Assembly: GCA_947451525.1 (NCBI GenBank)
Contig: CANFZM010000009.1
Location: 53,219-117,218, forward strand
Source of the DNA: Flavobacteriaceae bacterium
Lineage (GTDB): Bacteria > Bacteroidota > Bacteroidia > Flavobacteriales > Flavobacteriaceae
DNA: 64,000 nucleotides
Direction: 5' to 3'
The position numbers and the translations under genes are program-made. The notes under the pieces were generated by a model. It had not been told where the DNA came from, did not search any database, and was given only the letters and a program-made list of their open reading frames with translations. Each line of letters begins with the position of its first letter. Position 1 is the first letter of the stretch. Positions 1 to 9,545 of the stretch are shown here, piece by piece.

Positions 1-408
1 GAAATTACAGGAGAATATTTAGAATACATCAATCCGAGTGATGCTGGTGGCTACCGTTACAAACCGATGATTGATATCGATATATTTGGCGATGTAGATA
101 AATCGAAATTGCGTTTGGCAAAACCCGTTACCGGAACGCCACCAAAACGTTACGGAGAAGAACCAGTTTCATCATCCACCATTCGAAAACTAAAACCAGT
201 AGCCAGTAATGGAACCAATACAGGTAGTGCCAATTTATTTGATAACAAATTAGCCGCAGGAAATATAGTAATGCACGAACGTTTCGGAAAGGGAGAAGTG
301 ATTAACTTAGAAGGTGCTGGTGCCGATAAAAAAGCCGAAATCCGATTTGAAGTTGGAGGAATAAAGAAGTTATTGTTACGATTTGCTAAATTGGATATTA
401 TTAGTTAG
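1..408 (+). CDS. UvrD/PcrA-type DNA helicase, C-terminal part (5' truncated by window edge)
   Basis: The frame is open from base 1 and ends at TAG 406-408, giving the last 135 residues of a longer protein. The final ~45 residues (HERFGKGEVINLEG, then IRFEVGGIKKLLLRFAKL) match the Tudor-like C-terminal domain of UvrD/PcrA superfamily 1A helicases, which follows a variable linker as it does here. The family unwinds DNA in nucleotide excision repair and replication-fork maintenance. The motor domains lie outside the window, so UvrD and PcrA cannot be told apart. The assignment rests on the tail only. Confidence 0.8.
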   Translation, partial: EITGEYLEYINPSDAGGYRYKPMIDIDIFGDVDKSKLRLAKPVTGTPPKRYGEEPVSSSTIRKLKPVASNGTNTGSANLFDNKLAAGNIVMHERFGKGEVINLEGAGADKKAEIRFEVGGIKKLLLRFAKLDIIS

Positions 409-457
409 AAAGTCAATAGTTCCCAACTTGAAACCTGAAACCTGAAACAAACAAAAA

Positions 458-1078
458 ATGACACAATTCTTAAAAATATACGAAGACAATCCGAACGAGG
501 CTGCAATTAAAAAAGTAGTTGAGGTTTTGAAAAATGGAGGTGTAATTATTTATCCTACCGATACCGTTTATGGTTTGGGTTGTGATATTACCAACACCAA
601 AGCGCTAGAACGTGTTGCAAAACTAAAAGGAATCAAGTTAGAAAAAGCAAACTTGTCTTTTATTTGTTATAACCTAAGTCATATTTCCGATTATGTGAAA
701 CAAATAGATACTGCTACTTTTAAATTGCTTAAAAGGGCTTTACCTGGACCTTATACCTTTATTCTTCCAGGAAATAATGATCTTCCGAAAGTGTTTAAAA
801 ACAAAAAAACCGTTGGAATTCGTGTTCCCGATAATAGTATTATTCGCGCAATCATTAAAGAATTAGGAAACCCAATTATTTCTACTTCCATTCATGATGA
901 TGACGAAATTATAGAATATTCTACCGATCCAGAATTGATTTTTGAAAAATGGCAAAACAAAGTCGATATGGTTATTGATGGTGGTTATGGCGATAACATC
1001 CCATCCACTATTATTGATTTATCGGGCAACGAGCCAGAAGTCATCCGAGAAGGAAAGGGTAGTTTAGATATTTTGTAA
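458..1078 (+). CDS. L-threonylcarbamoyladenylate synthase family protein (TsaC/Sua5/YciO)
   Basis: The 206-residue protein has the YrdC fold signature YPTDTVYGLGCDI near residues 32-44 and the LPGPYTFIL segment near residue 95. YrdC/Sua5 enzymes make threonylcarbamoyl-AMP from threonine, bicarbonate and ATP for t6A37 tRNA modification. The SFICYNLSHIS stretch and overall length look more like the YciO branch, whose in vivo role is less certain than TsaC. It starts 50 bp after the helicase gene and ends immediately before the next ORF, so co-transcription is likely. The family call is firm; TsaC versus YciO is not. Confidence 0.85.
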   Translation: MTQFLKIYEDNPNEAAIKKVVEVLKNGGVIIYPTDTVYGLGCDITNTKALERVAKLKGIKLEKANLSFICYNLSHISDYVKQIDTATFKLLKRALPGPYTFILPGNNDLPKVFKNKKTVGIRVPDNSIIRAIIKELGNPIISTSIHDDDEIIEYSTDPELIFEKWQNKVDMVIDGGYGDNIPSTIIDLSGNEPEVIREGKGSLDIL

Positions 1079-1084
1079 TTGCTT

Positions 1085-2104
1085 ATGAAGAAGTTCCTTT
1101 CCTTAGTTTTCGTTTTAATGACTAGTATTTCTTTTGCACAAGTTGTAAAAGGAAAAGTTATGGATGAAACGAAACATCCATTACAAGGCGCAAATATTTA
1201 TTTTGATGGTACTACAATTTCTACAATTTCCGATGAAAATGGGGATTTCAAATTGGTTTTTGGTTCCAAATTAAATAGTCTTTTGGCAGTTAGTTTTGTT
1301 GGGTATCAAACCCAATATTTCAAAACAATGGCACTCGATAAAGATTTAAACATTGTTTTAAAGCAAGCCACTAATTCTTTAAATGAGGTTGTAATTAAAA
1401 AAGATAGATTTACTAGAAAGCAAAAATTGCAACTTTTTAAAGAACAGTTTTTAGGTAGAACATCTGTTGGTAAAAAGGCTGTAATTGAAAATGAAGAAGA
1501 TATTTATTTTGATTATGATGAAGCAACCAACACCTTTAAAGCTTATTCGGATACCCCTTTAATAATTGATAATATAGCATTAGGCTATAAAATCACTTAT
1601 GAATTAGTGAATTTTGAAGTTAAATTCTATAAACTCAGCATTAGTTCTGACGATGTTGTGAGAAGTTTTTATGCCGGTTTATCTCGTTATGAAGAAGTAA
1701 ATTTAAATAAACAAACTATCAAGCAACGCGAAAAATGTTACCAAGGTTCGCAATTGCATTTCTTTCGAAATTTAGTTAATACCATTTGGAATAAAGAGAA
1801 TTTCCTTTTGTTTAAAGGTAGTTTTCAAGACAATCCAGACGATTATTTTACTATTTCAGATGTTGGAGATTCCAAAAAAGTGGTGGTAACGAAACAGAAA
1901 AAAGATCTAGCCTTGAGTAATTTTGTGGCAGAGTTTAATTTATTATTCAATAAAAAACAACAATCCAAAATAATATTTGAGACCGATACTTTCTATGTAG
2001 ATAAGTTTGGAAATAACTCTAATATCGAAAATATTATTTTCTCAGGTTATATGTCCAGTCAAAAAGTAGCCGATATGGTTCCGTTGAATTACCGAATAGA
2101 ATAA
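1085..2104 (+). CDS. Secreted carboxypeptidase-regulatory-like domain protein
   Basis: An ATG at 1085 gives a clean signal peptide (MKKFLSLVFVLMTSISFAQ); the in-frame TTG at 1079 is less likely. Residues ~20-90 form a CarboxypepD_reg-like beta-sandwich (KGKVMDETKHPLQGANI, then SFVGYQT), the domain found at the N-terminus of Bacteroidota TonB-dependent receptors and DUF5686 proteins. No plug or barrel follows, and the remaining ~250 residues are not recognised. It is probably periplasmic or outer-membrane associated. It directly follows the TsaC/YciO gene and is followed by a hairpin terminator. Function unknown. Confidence 0.75.
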   Translation: MKKFLSLVFVLMTSISFAQVVKGKVMDETKHPLQGANIYFDGTTISTISDENGDFKLVFGSKLNSLLAVSFVGYQTQYFKTMALDKDLNIVLKQATNSLNEVVIKKDRFTRKQKLQLFKEQFLGRTSVGKKAVIENEEDIYFDYDEATNTFKAYSDTPLIIDNIALGYKITYELVNFEVKFYKLSISSDDVVRSFYAGLSRYEEVNLNKQTIKQREKCYQGSQLHFFRNLVNTIWNKENFLLFKGSFQDNPDDYFTISDVGDSKKVVVTKQKKDLALSNFVAEFNLLFNKKQQSKIIFETDTFYVDKFGNNSNIENIIFSGYMSSQKVADMVPLNYRIE

Positions 2105-2107
2105 AAA

Positions 2108-2129
2108 AAACCTTGATTTCTCAAGGTTT
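2108..2129. terminator. Bidirectional intrinsic terminator
   Basis: A 9-bp perfect stem (AAACCTTGA / TCAAGGTTT) closes a TTTC loop. An A-run on the left gives a U-run for transcription from the right. It lies between two convergent genes and can serve both. Confidence 0.75.
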
Positions 2130-2181
2130 CTTATGATTTTTATAACTTCGTACTTAGTATATCTAACCTCGTACTTAATTA

Positions 2182-3009
2182 TTATTTCTTCATTTCTTTT
2201 TCAATCATGTCATAGAATTCGTCAATCTTAGGAAGAATAACAATTCTAGTTCTTCGGTTTGCAGCACGATTTTCGGCAGTATTATTTTCTACTAAAGGAA
2301 TAAATTCCCCACGACCAGCAGCAATTAATTGGGAGGGTTTAACTCCTAAATCTTTGGTTAAAACTCTAACAATAGCCGTAGAACGTTTCACGCTTAAATC
2401 CCAATTGTCAATTAAAATCCCATTTCCTGTAAATGGCACATTGTCGGTATGACCTTCTACCATACATTCAAAAGTTGGTTTGTCGTTAATTACTTTAGCA
2501 ACTTTAGCCAAAACTTCTTTTGCTCTATCGCTAACTACATAACTTCCGCTTTTGAAAAGTAGTTTGTCGGCAATAGAAATAAAGACTACTCCTTTTTCTA
2601 CATTCACATTAATATCTGGATCGGAAATTCCTACAGAACTTTTTAAACTAGTAACCAAAGCAAGCGTAACGCTATCTTTTTTGGTCAAAGCATCTTGCAT
2701 TCTAGTGATTTTTAAATCTTTTTCTTTGATTGTTTCTAATGCTTTTTCAATATTCTGCGCACCTTGTTTGGTAAGGGTAGTCATATTGCCTACATTGCTT
2801 ATTAAATCGGAATTATTTTTCTTTAAATAATCGTTTTGTTGGTTTAACGACTCTTTTTCAGTTAAACACAAATTTAATTTTACGGTAGTCGAGTTCAATA
2901 AATCTTGGCACTCTTTATTTTGTTTTTCTAATTCGGCGATTTTCTTTTTGGTTCCACACGATGTCAAGGTCAATGCAGCCAACGAAAACATAAAAATTAT
3001 TTTTTTCAT
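2182..3009 (-). CDS. OmpA/MotB-family peptidoglycan-binding lipoprotein
   Basis: The 275-residue protein starts with a lipoprotein signal ending LTSC (Cys18), has a coiled-coil region at ~20-110, and ends in an OmpA-like domain (VEGHTDNVPF near 185, then AGRGEFIP and NRAANRRTRIVI). The NR-x-x-NRRTRI segment is the usual peptidoglycan-binding helix. It is probably anchored in the outer membrane and binds the cell wall. It is transcribed towards the terminator at 2108-2129. Specific role unknown. Confidence 0.85.
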   Translation of the reverse strand: MKKIIFMFSLAALTLTSCGTKKKIAELEKQNKECQDLLNSTTVKLNLCLTEKESLNQQNDYLKKNNSDLISNVGNMTTLTKQGAQNIEKALETIKEKDLKITRMQDALTKKDSVTLALVTSLKSSVGISDPDINVNVEKGVVFISIADKLLFKSGSYVVSDRAKEVLAKVAKVINDKPTFECMVEGHTDNVPFTGNGILIDNWDLSVKRSTAIVRVLTKDLGVKPSQLIAAGRGEFIPLVENNTAENRAANRRTRIVILPKIDEFYDMIEKEMKK

Positions 3010-3067
3010 AATGGGTTTATTTATAATTGCAAAACTACAATTTCTTACTTGTTATAACGGTTTAATA

Positions 3068-4078
3068 CTATAAAGTATTGTTAAGTTTCTCTTTAAAAAC
3101 GGTTTGTCGTTTTATGAAATAATCATAAACGATACTTTTAGTTTGATGATAATCTTCTTTTTGAGTCAGCCCTCTTTTCTTTAAATTAATGATAATCAAA
3201 TGGTAAAAATAAAAATGGGCTTTAAGTATGGCAAAACAATGGGAGAATTTTCCTTGAAAAATAAATTGAATTCCCGCAATTCCATCTAAAACTAATCGGG
3301 TAAAAAGTATAGGAAACAGTTTTCTTTTGGGTAAATTCTTAACTAACATGAGTAAAGAATTTCTGAAATTTAAAAAGGTTTTCTTAGGATTTGCTTGATT
3401 GAGTGTTGCGCCACCTACGTGAAACACCACTGATTTCCCTGTATATTTTGCAGAATACCCAAGGTTAAAAGCACGCCAACACAAATCTATTTCTTCTTGG
3501 TGTGCAAAAAAATCGGCATCAAAACCATTTAGTTTTCGATAAATTTCTTTTCGAATAAAGAAACAAGCACCACTTGCCCAAAAAATTTCTTTTTCATCGT
3601 TGTACTGGTGGGTGTCTTTTTCTAGGGTTTCAAAGATGCGCCCTCGGCAAAAAGGATAGCCATATTTATCAATAAAACCACCTGCAGCACCAGCATATTC
3701 AAAGTATTCTTTGTTCTTGTAATCTAGAATTTTAGGTTGGATAATTCCAATAGTTGCTTCATTTTCAAATATAGAAAGAATAGGAGCAAGCCAGTTTTCA
3801 GTAACTTCAATATCCGAATTTACTAAAGCATAATACGGTTCTTCAACAGTTTGAAGGGCAATATTGTAACCATCTGCAAAACCATAATTAGCAGCATTCT
3901 GAATTATTTTAACCGATGGAAATTGCTCTCTTATTACCTCAATTGAATTATCGGTAGAAGCATTATCGGCAACATAAACCGTTGCTAAATCGGAATAAGC
4001 AACTACGGATGGAAGAAACTGCTCTAACAATTTTGCACCATTCCAATTTAAGATTACTACTGCAATTTTTTTATCCAT
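3068..4078 (-). CDS. Family 2 glycosyltransferase
   Basis: The 336-residue protein begins with the GT2 GT-A fold: VVILNWNGAKLLEQFLPS near residue 7, ADNASTDNS near 36, and a NSDIEV DxD-type metal/nucleotide-sugar motif near 88. HQEEIDLCWR near 196 matches the ED catalytic-base region of rhamnosyl- and dTDP-sugar-like GT2 enzymes. C-terminal hydrophobic stretches suggest membrane association. It would add a sugar to a surface glycan or lipid carrier; donor and acceptor cannot be told. No other glycan genes are adjacent. Confidence 0.85.
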   Translation of the reverse strand: MDKKIAVVILNWNGAKLLEQFLPSVVAYSDLATVYVADNASTDNSIEVIREQFPSVKIIQNAANYGFADGYNIALQTVEEPYYALVNSDIEVTENWLAPILSIFENEATIGIIQPKILDYKNKEYFEYAGAAGGFIDKYGYPFCRGRIFETLEKDTHQYNDEKEIFWASGACFFIRKEIYRKLNGFDADFFAHQEEIDLCWRAFNLGYSAKYTGKSVVFHVGGATLNQANPKKTFLNFRNSLLMLVKNLPKRKLFPILFTRLVLDGIAGIQFIFQGKFSHCFAILKAHFYFYHLIIINLKKRGLTQKEDYHQTKSIVYDYFIKRQTVFKEKLNNTL

Positions 4079-4095
4079 TCTCTATTATCTATATT

Positions 4096-4548
4096 CTATT
4101 TTCTATTTTCAAAACTAGGTAACTCTTCAAGAAAAATATATTTCTCGTTTTCAAAATCCATTTGGCAAAAGTAATGATTTAGTCCGTTGCTCACCATCAA
4201 GTATTTTGCATTTAAAACTAAATTGTATCGTGCAATTTGATCAAAAGTATCTTGGGTGATTTTAACTTCGGGCGCCTTGCATTCTATTAGTAAAAATAAA
4301 TCTCCATTTGGCTGGTATACAACTATATCGTACCGTTTATTTAAATTGTTTATTTTGATTAGTTTTTCAACATTTATGTACGATTTTGGATAGTTTTTTT
4401 CTTGTAATAAAAACTGAACCACATGCTGACGCACCCATTCTTCGGGAGTAAGAAGAATGAATTTTTTTCGAATTTCATCGAAGATAGCAATTTTATTTTC
4501 ACTATTTTTGAAGCGAAACGAATACGTTGGAAATTGTAGTTTTTGCAT
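4096..4548 (-). CDS. Solo type I restriction HsdR N-terminal-like (PD-(D/E)XK) protein
   Basis: The 150-residue protein matches the HSDR_N_2 type domain. The nuclease core is RYDIVVYQPNGDLFLLIECKAP (residues ~73-94) with catalytic-type D, E and K, and KYLMVSNGLNHY follows. No HsdR motor, HsdM or HsdS is nearby, so it is not a restriction system. The family is common in Bacteroidota beside holA, as here, where it is divergent from holA across a 57-bp gap. A DNA repair or replication-linked nuclease role is inference from fold and neighbour only. Confidence 0.7.
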   Translation of the reverse strand: MQKLQFPTYSFRFKNSENKIAIFDEIRKKFILLTPEEWVRQHVVQFLLQEKNYPKSYINVEKLIKINNLNKRYDIVVYQPNGDLFLLIECKAPEVKITQDTFDQIARYNLVLNAKYLMVSNGLNHYFCQMDFENEKYIFLEELPSFENRK

Positions 4549-4605
4549 GAAGCAAAAGTAAGACTTTTATAGAAAATAGAATACAGATAATAGAGAAGAG
4601 ATATA

Positions 4606-5610
4606 ATGGACGAAGTTTTAAAAATCATTAACGACCTGAAGGCTGGGAATATAAAACCAATTTATTTTTTAATGGGTGAGGAGCCTTATTATATTGATAA
4701 ATTGACGGAGTATATCGAGAATACTATTTTGAGCGAAGAGGAGAAAGGTTTTAATCAAACCATTATTTATGGTCGCGATACTACCATTGAAGAGGTTGTT
4801 TCTAATGCCAAGAGGTATCCTATGATGGCGGAACGTCAAGTGGTTGTGGTTCGTGAAGCACAAGAATTATCCCGCACCATTGACAAACTAGAAAGTTATG
4901 CCGAGAACCCGCAGCCAACCACAGTTTTGGTTTTTGCTTACAAATACAAAACTTTAGATAAACGTAAAAAACTTCTAAAACTAATTGCCAAACACGGCGT
5001 TTTGTTGGAGAGTAAAAAGATGTACGACAATCAAGTAGGCGCTTGGATTAATAAGTTGCTTCAAGGTCGTGGTTATTCTATAGATCCCAAAGCCAATGCT
5101 ATGTTGGTGGAGTTTTTAGGAAACGATTTAAGCCGCATAAGCAATGAATTGGATAAACTAAAAATAATCCTTCCGAAAGGACATACTATTTCTCCTAAAG
5201 ATATTGAGTATAATATTGGCTTTAGCAAGGATTTTAATGTATTCGAATTACAAAATGCAATTGGTTCTAAAAACCAACTGAAAGCCTACCAGATCGTTCA
5301 ATATTTTGCCGAAAATCCTAAGGATAATCCAATGGTGGTTACCGTGAGTTTGGTATTTAGTTTTTTTGTTAAAATTTTAAAATACCATGGGTTGAAGGAT
5401 AAAAATCCTAAAACAGTTGCGCCTATATTAGGAGTTAGTCCTTTTTTCTTGAAAGATTATGACGTAGCACTTCGCAATTATCCTATGAAAAAAGTGAGCA
5501 GTATAATTGCTTCTTTGCGGGATATTGATGTTAAAAGTAAGGGAGTAGGTGCTAATGCCTTACCAACTCACGATTTGTTGAAAGAAATGTTAGTGAGTAT
5601 TTTTAGTTAA
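4606..5610 (+). CDS. holA: DNA polymerase III subunit delta
   Basis: The 334-residue protein has the HolA N-terminal signature (PIYFLMGEEPYYIDKLTEYIE, residues ~18-38), a middle AAA-like region (VVVVREAQEL near 82) and the C-terminal helical clamp-loader collar (NPMVVTVSLVFSFF near 246). Delta opens the beta sliding clamp within the clamp loader. Length is normal for the family. Its stop lies 1 bp from the end of the convergent adhesin gene, with no terminator between them. Confidence 0.92.
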   Translation: MDEVLKIINDLKAGNIKPIYFLMGEEPYYIDKLTEYIENTILSEEEKGFNQTIIYGRDTTIEEVVSNAKRYPMMAERQVVVVREAQELSRTIDKLESYAENPQPTTVLVFAYKYKTLDKRKKLLKLIAKHGVLLESKKMYDNQVGAWINKLLQGRGYSIDPKANAMLVEFLGNDLSRISNELDKLKIILPKGHTISPKDIEYNIGFSKDFNVFELQNAIGSKNQLKAYQIVQYFAENPKDNPMVVTVSLVFSFFVKILKYHGLKDKNPKTVAPILGVSPFFLKDYDVALRNYPMKKVSSIIASLRDIDVKSKGVGANALPTHDLLKEMLVSIFS

Positions 5611-5611
5611 T

Positions 5612-8600
5612 TTATTCTATTACTAAATATATCCAACCCGTTCTGGCCTCATTAGTACTTTTTAACTTTACATAATAATAGTAAGTTCCACTAGGTAAAA
5701 TATTGTCATTATAATCTTGTCCATGCCATTGGTTTGTATAGCCATCTTGTTCAAAAACTACCATTCCGTAGCGGTTGTAAATTTTGAATTTTTCAATTAC
5801 ACCAAGACCGGTTAAGTCCAAAATTTCATTATGCCCATCTCCATTTGGCGACAATCCACTAGGAACTTCACACAAAGTACTAGTGATTTCTTTGGTTACC
5901 GTGGTAAAACAACCGTCGGTATTGGTAATTGTTAAACTATAAGTTCCGCTAGGATGGTTGGTAATATCTAGTTGGTTTTGATTGCTAGAATTTCCATTAG
6001 GTTCTGTCCATGCATATGTTGCTGTAGTAGTATCATACGAATTAGAAACGGGAGTTGCCCAAATAGTATATCGTTTATTAACACATTCGCTATCCAAATT
6101 AAATAAAGGAGTAGGATGTAAGGTGACCGTAACATTGGAAGTTCCAGAATCGCATACGTTAAGACTACATTTTACATGATAAGTCCCAGAATTTGCCACA
6201 GTAGCATTGCTTATTAACGGATTTTGAACAGTTGCAGTAAACCCATTTGGTCCCGACCAATTATAAGAAACATTCGGAATTGTAGTAGCATGCAATTGAA
6301 TGTTTTGGGTTTCGCACAAAACAGGGTCGGCAGTTGCAGTAGGGGTTGCAGGAACTGCTTTAATAGTAACGGATACTTGTTCTTCATCAAATGTATTGCA
6401 AGAGCCGTTGACACGATATTTAAAGGTGTACAATCCGGGAGAAACTGCTGTGGAATTCCATAAATTATTTACTAATGTGCCACTATTGGTTAGTTCTTGC
6501 CATGTTCCAATAGTATCGAAATTCCCAGATAACAATGAAAATAAATTCATAATTCCGTTGGAACCACAATAGGTAACATTAGAACCAATTCCGGCATTCG
6601 GATTAGTAGAATTAGGAGATATAGTATAATTTAAAACAAAATTAATACATGAGTTGGGATTGCCAGTATATTCAACTCGAACATGATATGTACCACTATT
6701 TAAAGCACTATTAAACGACGGAAATTGTAGAGAATTAGAAGTGTTAATAATTGCAGGATTAGAATCTTTCCACCATTGATAAGTTAGAAATGAAAAATAA
6801 GGAACGGTTAAAGATCCTGGTTGCCCGTTGCAAAAGTTGGTAGGACTAATACCAAAGGTAAATGGCATAGGAACACTATACAAAGAGTTTAATATATACC
6901 CGCAAGCATCTTCCACTTGAAAATTATAGGTACCAGCGGCTAATCCTAAAAATAGGGAAGAAGTTCCATTTTGAAGTAAAAATGGAACTCCATCTTTAGA
7001 GGTTATTCTATAATGTAATGGTGCTAATCCTATAGCATCCACAACTACATCATAACTTCCATTATTACAGGAAAAGTTGTAAACATTATTTATTTTAGGT
7101 ACTCCAGTAAAATCAAATAGGCTAATTGTTTCGTAGCAAAACATAGGAACAGGAATACCAGAAACGTAAGTAGTTAAAGTTTTTAGTATTCTAAAACTCC
7201 CTAAATAAGCCATGTTGTAATTTATACTATTGTTTGTTAATTCAATAGAATTACTACTATTAGGATAAGTATTTGGGAAATAAGGAATGTTGTTTGCTGG
7301 ATTTACCCATAGATTGTTTGTTGCATCCCACTTTTGTAACCAATAACTTGCTTGGGTCATGTTGTTACTAGTGTGCGATAAATTAATATCAAATGCGCCA
7401 CAATGCGGAATAATTTGGGCATTAGTTGTTTCCTGATAACCAGTTATTGTTACCGGTACATTAATAAAATTCCCACAACTATTGCCGCATTTAAAAATAT
7501 AATTTCCAGCAGGTAAACCATCCATAGTAAATCCTCCCGTAATAATAAAACTAGTTGCAGAATAGGGTAAAGGGAAACTAAAAGTAGTAGGTGCAGTGGT
7601 AATTTGCACCGACGTAAAAACACCTTCAATTTTCACACTTCCGTTGCCTAAAGTGCAACCTTCTAGTATAGTTGTTACTGGTAATGGCGGATTATACGGC
7701 AGAATAATAACATTTAAGGTACCTAGTTCTCCACATTTTTTGGTAACCGAAAAAGTATAGGTGCCTGGAGGTAAGCCTGTAATAGTTGCTAAATAATTAG
7801 TAATGGTAGGCGTAAAATCTTGGGGTAATGGATGGGTATAAGAACTTGGCGCACTGGTGAGTACTAAAGTTAAAATGTTATAAATAGTAGTATCGCTGGT
7901 GGCACAATTTTGATTAAACAAAACATAATAAGGCTCTATAGGAATTGGTGGAGGAATGGTAATATTTAAAGTGCTAGCATTTCCGCAGATGTCTTTTACT
8001 TGAAAAATATAATTTCCGGGAGGTAAATTCCCAATAGTAAGAGAATGGGTTGCATTTATTGAGGATGTAAAATTATTAGGTACAGCACCAGTATAGGCTA
8101 TTGGTGCTTGGGTAAGAATGACTTCGGTAACGTTGCTAAAAAGAATTGAATTAATAGAACATCCTTGCGAGGCTACATTATAACTAGCGCTAGTGTTAGT
8201 TTGCCCAGAATTTACAGTTCCGTTTAAATTATAATTATGTCCGCAGCCATCAATAACAGAAATTGCGTACGAATAATTTTGATTTGGAAATAAAGGAACA
8301 TTAATGCTATAACTCAATGGGCTGTTGCCACTTGTAACAACCGGATAATAATTTAATACTGGTCCGCTTGGCGGAGTAACAGTAAAATGAATTGTTAATG
8401 GAAATACAATTATCCCTGTAGGATCTACTGTTGTTGCAGTAAAACCTATAGATACTGTCGAACAATCTACAATAGAAGGAGTAAGTATAGCAAGGTTTAA
8501 ATTAGGATTTAATCGCATTAACGTATAGGTTTGAACGACTCCTTCACCACAAGAATCAAAAACACGTATTTGATATAACCCTGCGGTCAACCCAGTAAAA

Positions 8601-9100
8601 ATAGGGCTTGTTTGCAGTGGCCTTGTCATTGGGCCTGAAAATATTTCATAACTCACAGCGGTTCCAGTAATAGGGGTAACCGTTATTTTTCCGTCATTAC
8701 CACACACCTCTTTGGTGCTAGTGAGTTGGTAAGTAAGTTGAATAATTTGGTTTAAAATGGTTATTTCTTGTTGTTGGGTACCGGTTTGCCCTCCTAATGA
8801 TTGTGTGGCAATTACTCTGTAGGTTGCTGCCGTTAATCCATTTAAAAAAGTACTTGACTGATTAGAAAGTGGCGTAGTGGTATTGGGTAATTTATAAATA
8901 GTATAAAGCATAGAAGCCCCAGGCGTTGTTCCAGAAACAGCAATAGTAAGCGTGCCATTAGCAGTACAAGTTTCGTCTGTATTAGTTAGATTTAAACTAA
9001 AATTGGATAGTTGGGAATACGATAAAAAGCCTCCTAGAAAGCAATAAACTATAAATAGAAATTTTATTTTTTTATAGATAAAAGAGTTTGTTGTATTCAA
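5612..9100 (-). CDS. T9SS type B sorting domain-containing adhesin-like protein
   Basis: The 1162-residue protein has an N-terminal signal peptide ending near SYSQ. A series of ~90-residue beta-rich modules follows, each with a conserved Cys pattern and GLxAGxYxFxVxDxCG motifs like SprB-type repeats, then Ig-like SGTYHV segments. The last ~85 residues are the gliding-motility C-terminal domain (SPNGDGHNEILDL, then FKIYNRYGMVVFEQ and LPSGTYYYYV), the type B signal for export by the type IX secretion system. It is likely a cell-surface adhesin used in gliding or attachment. Upstream sequence is AT-rich with no other gene. Confidence 0.88.
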   Translation of the reverse strand: MNTTNSFIYKKIKFLFIVYCFLGGFLSYSQLSNFSLNLTNTDETCTANGTLTIAVSGTTPGASMLYTIYKLPNTTTPLSNQSSTFLNGLTAATYRVIATQSLGGQTGTQQQEITILNQIIQLTYQLTSTKEVCGNDGKITVTPITGTAVSYEIFSGPMTRPLQTSPIFTGLTAGLYQIRVFDSCGEGVVQTYTLMRLNPNLNLAILTPSIVDCSTVSIGFTATTVDPTGIIVFPLTIHFTVTPPSGPVLNYYPVVTSGNSPLSYSINVPLFPNQNYSYAISVIDGCGHNYNLNGTVNSGQTNTSASYNVASQGCSINSILFSNVTEVILTQAPIAYTGAVPNNFTSSINATHSLTIGNLPPGNYIFQVKDICGNASTLNITIPPPIPIEPYYVLFNQNCATSDTTIYNILTLVLTSAPSSYTHPLPQDFTPTITNYLATITGLPPGTYTFSVTKKCGELGTLNVIILPYNPPLPVTTILEGCTLGNGSVKIEGVFTSVQITTAPTTFSFPLPYSATSFIITGGFTMDGLPAGNYIFKCGNSCGNFINVPVTITGYQETTNAQIIPHCGAFDINLSHTSNNMTQASYWLQKWDATNNLWVNPANNIPYFPNTYPNSSNSIELTNNSINYNMAYLGSFRILKTLTTYVSGIPVPMFCYETISLFDFTGVPKINNVYNFSCNNGSYDVVVDAIGLAPLHYRITSKDGVPFLLQNGTSSLFLGLAAGTYNFQVEDACGYILNSLYSVPMPFTFGISPTNFCNGQPGSLTVPYFSFLTYQWWKDSNPAIINTSNSLQFPSFNSALNSGTYHVRVEYTGNPNSCINFVLNYTISPNSTNPNAGIGSNVTYCGSNGIMNLFSLLSGNFDTIGTWQELTNSGTLVNNLWNSTAVSPGLYTFKYRVNGSCNTFDEEQVSVTIKAVPATPTATADPVLCETQNIQLHATTIPNVSYNWSGPNGFTATVQNPLISNATVANSGTYHVKCSLNVCDSGTSNVTVTLHPTPLFNLDSECVNKRYTIWATPVSNSYDTTTATYAWTEPNGNSSNQNQLDITNHPSGTYSLTITNTDGCFTTVTKEITSTLCEVPSGLSPNGDGHNEILDLTGLGVIEKFKIYNRYGMVVFEQDGYTNQWHGQDYNDNILPSGTYYYYVKLKSTNEARTGWIYLVIE

Positions 9101-9261
9101 AAGATAGGAAATTATAAATTAAATGATAATTATCTAAATTCGTAGGTACTTTAAATAAATCCAATAGTTCAAATATAAAGAAAAATTCATTGCGTTGTTA
9201 ATTGAAGTGAATTAGTTTATTAGGCAGATTTCCAAAACAAATAAAAATTCTTAAATAGTGC

Positions 9262-9269
9262 TATTTTTG
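9262..9269 (+). promoter_or_regulatory. Candidate Bacteroidota -7 box (TAnnTTTG)
   Basis: TATTTTTG sits 67 bp before the ATG of the small membrane protein and would drive the membrane protein-ettA unit. No clear -33 TTG is visible at the usual spacing, so this is tentative. Confidence 0.35.
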
Positions 9270-9335
9270 CAGTATAGTTTTCTCTATAATTTTAAATTCA
9301 CGATATTTGTGGTCCTCAAATTTAAAATCATACTA

Positions 9336-9518
9336 ATGGGAATGAATAAAAATACTGTTTTAGGTTGGGCCACTTTAATCATGGTGATCATGGGATTAAT
9401 CTTGATAGGGCTTGGCGTTTATAAATATGCCGATGTTGCAGGATGGGGATTCAGTGCTGTTGGCGTTGGTTTTCTGGCCAATGCATGGGTTTTTAATGCC
9501 TTAAAAGGAAGAGTTTAA
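9336..9518 (+). CDS. Small two-helix membrane protein (CAL67264-like)
   Basis: The ATG at 9336 gives a 60-residue protein (MGMNKNTVLGWATLIM start) with two hydrophobic helices (residues ~8-28 and ~33-52) and a basic end (LKGRV). An in-frame ATG at 9258 adds a poor extension and is not chosen. It resembles the small flavobacterial membrane proteins called CAL67264 family, as I recall. It precedes ettA by 27 bp and is probably co-transcribed. Function unknown. Confidence 0.65.
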   Translation: MGMNKNTVLGWATLIMVIMGLILIGLGVYKYADVAGWGFSAVGVGFLANAWVFNALKGRV

Positions 9519-9545
9519 TTTACTAAAATATAAAAAAAATATAAA

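Noticed and set aside
4096..4548. Type I restriction system
   Set aside because: Only an HsdR-N-like domain of 150 residues; no helicase, methylase or specificity subunit nearby.
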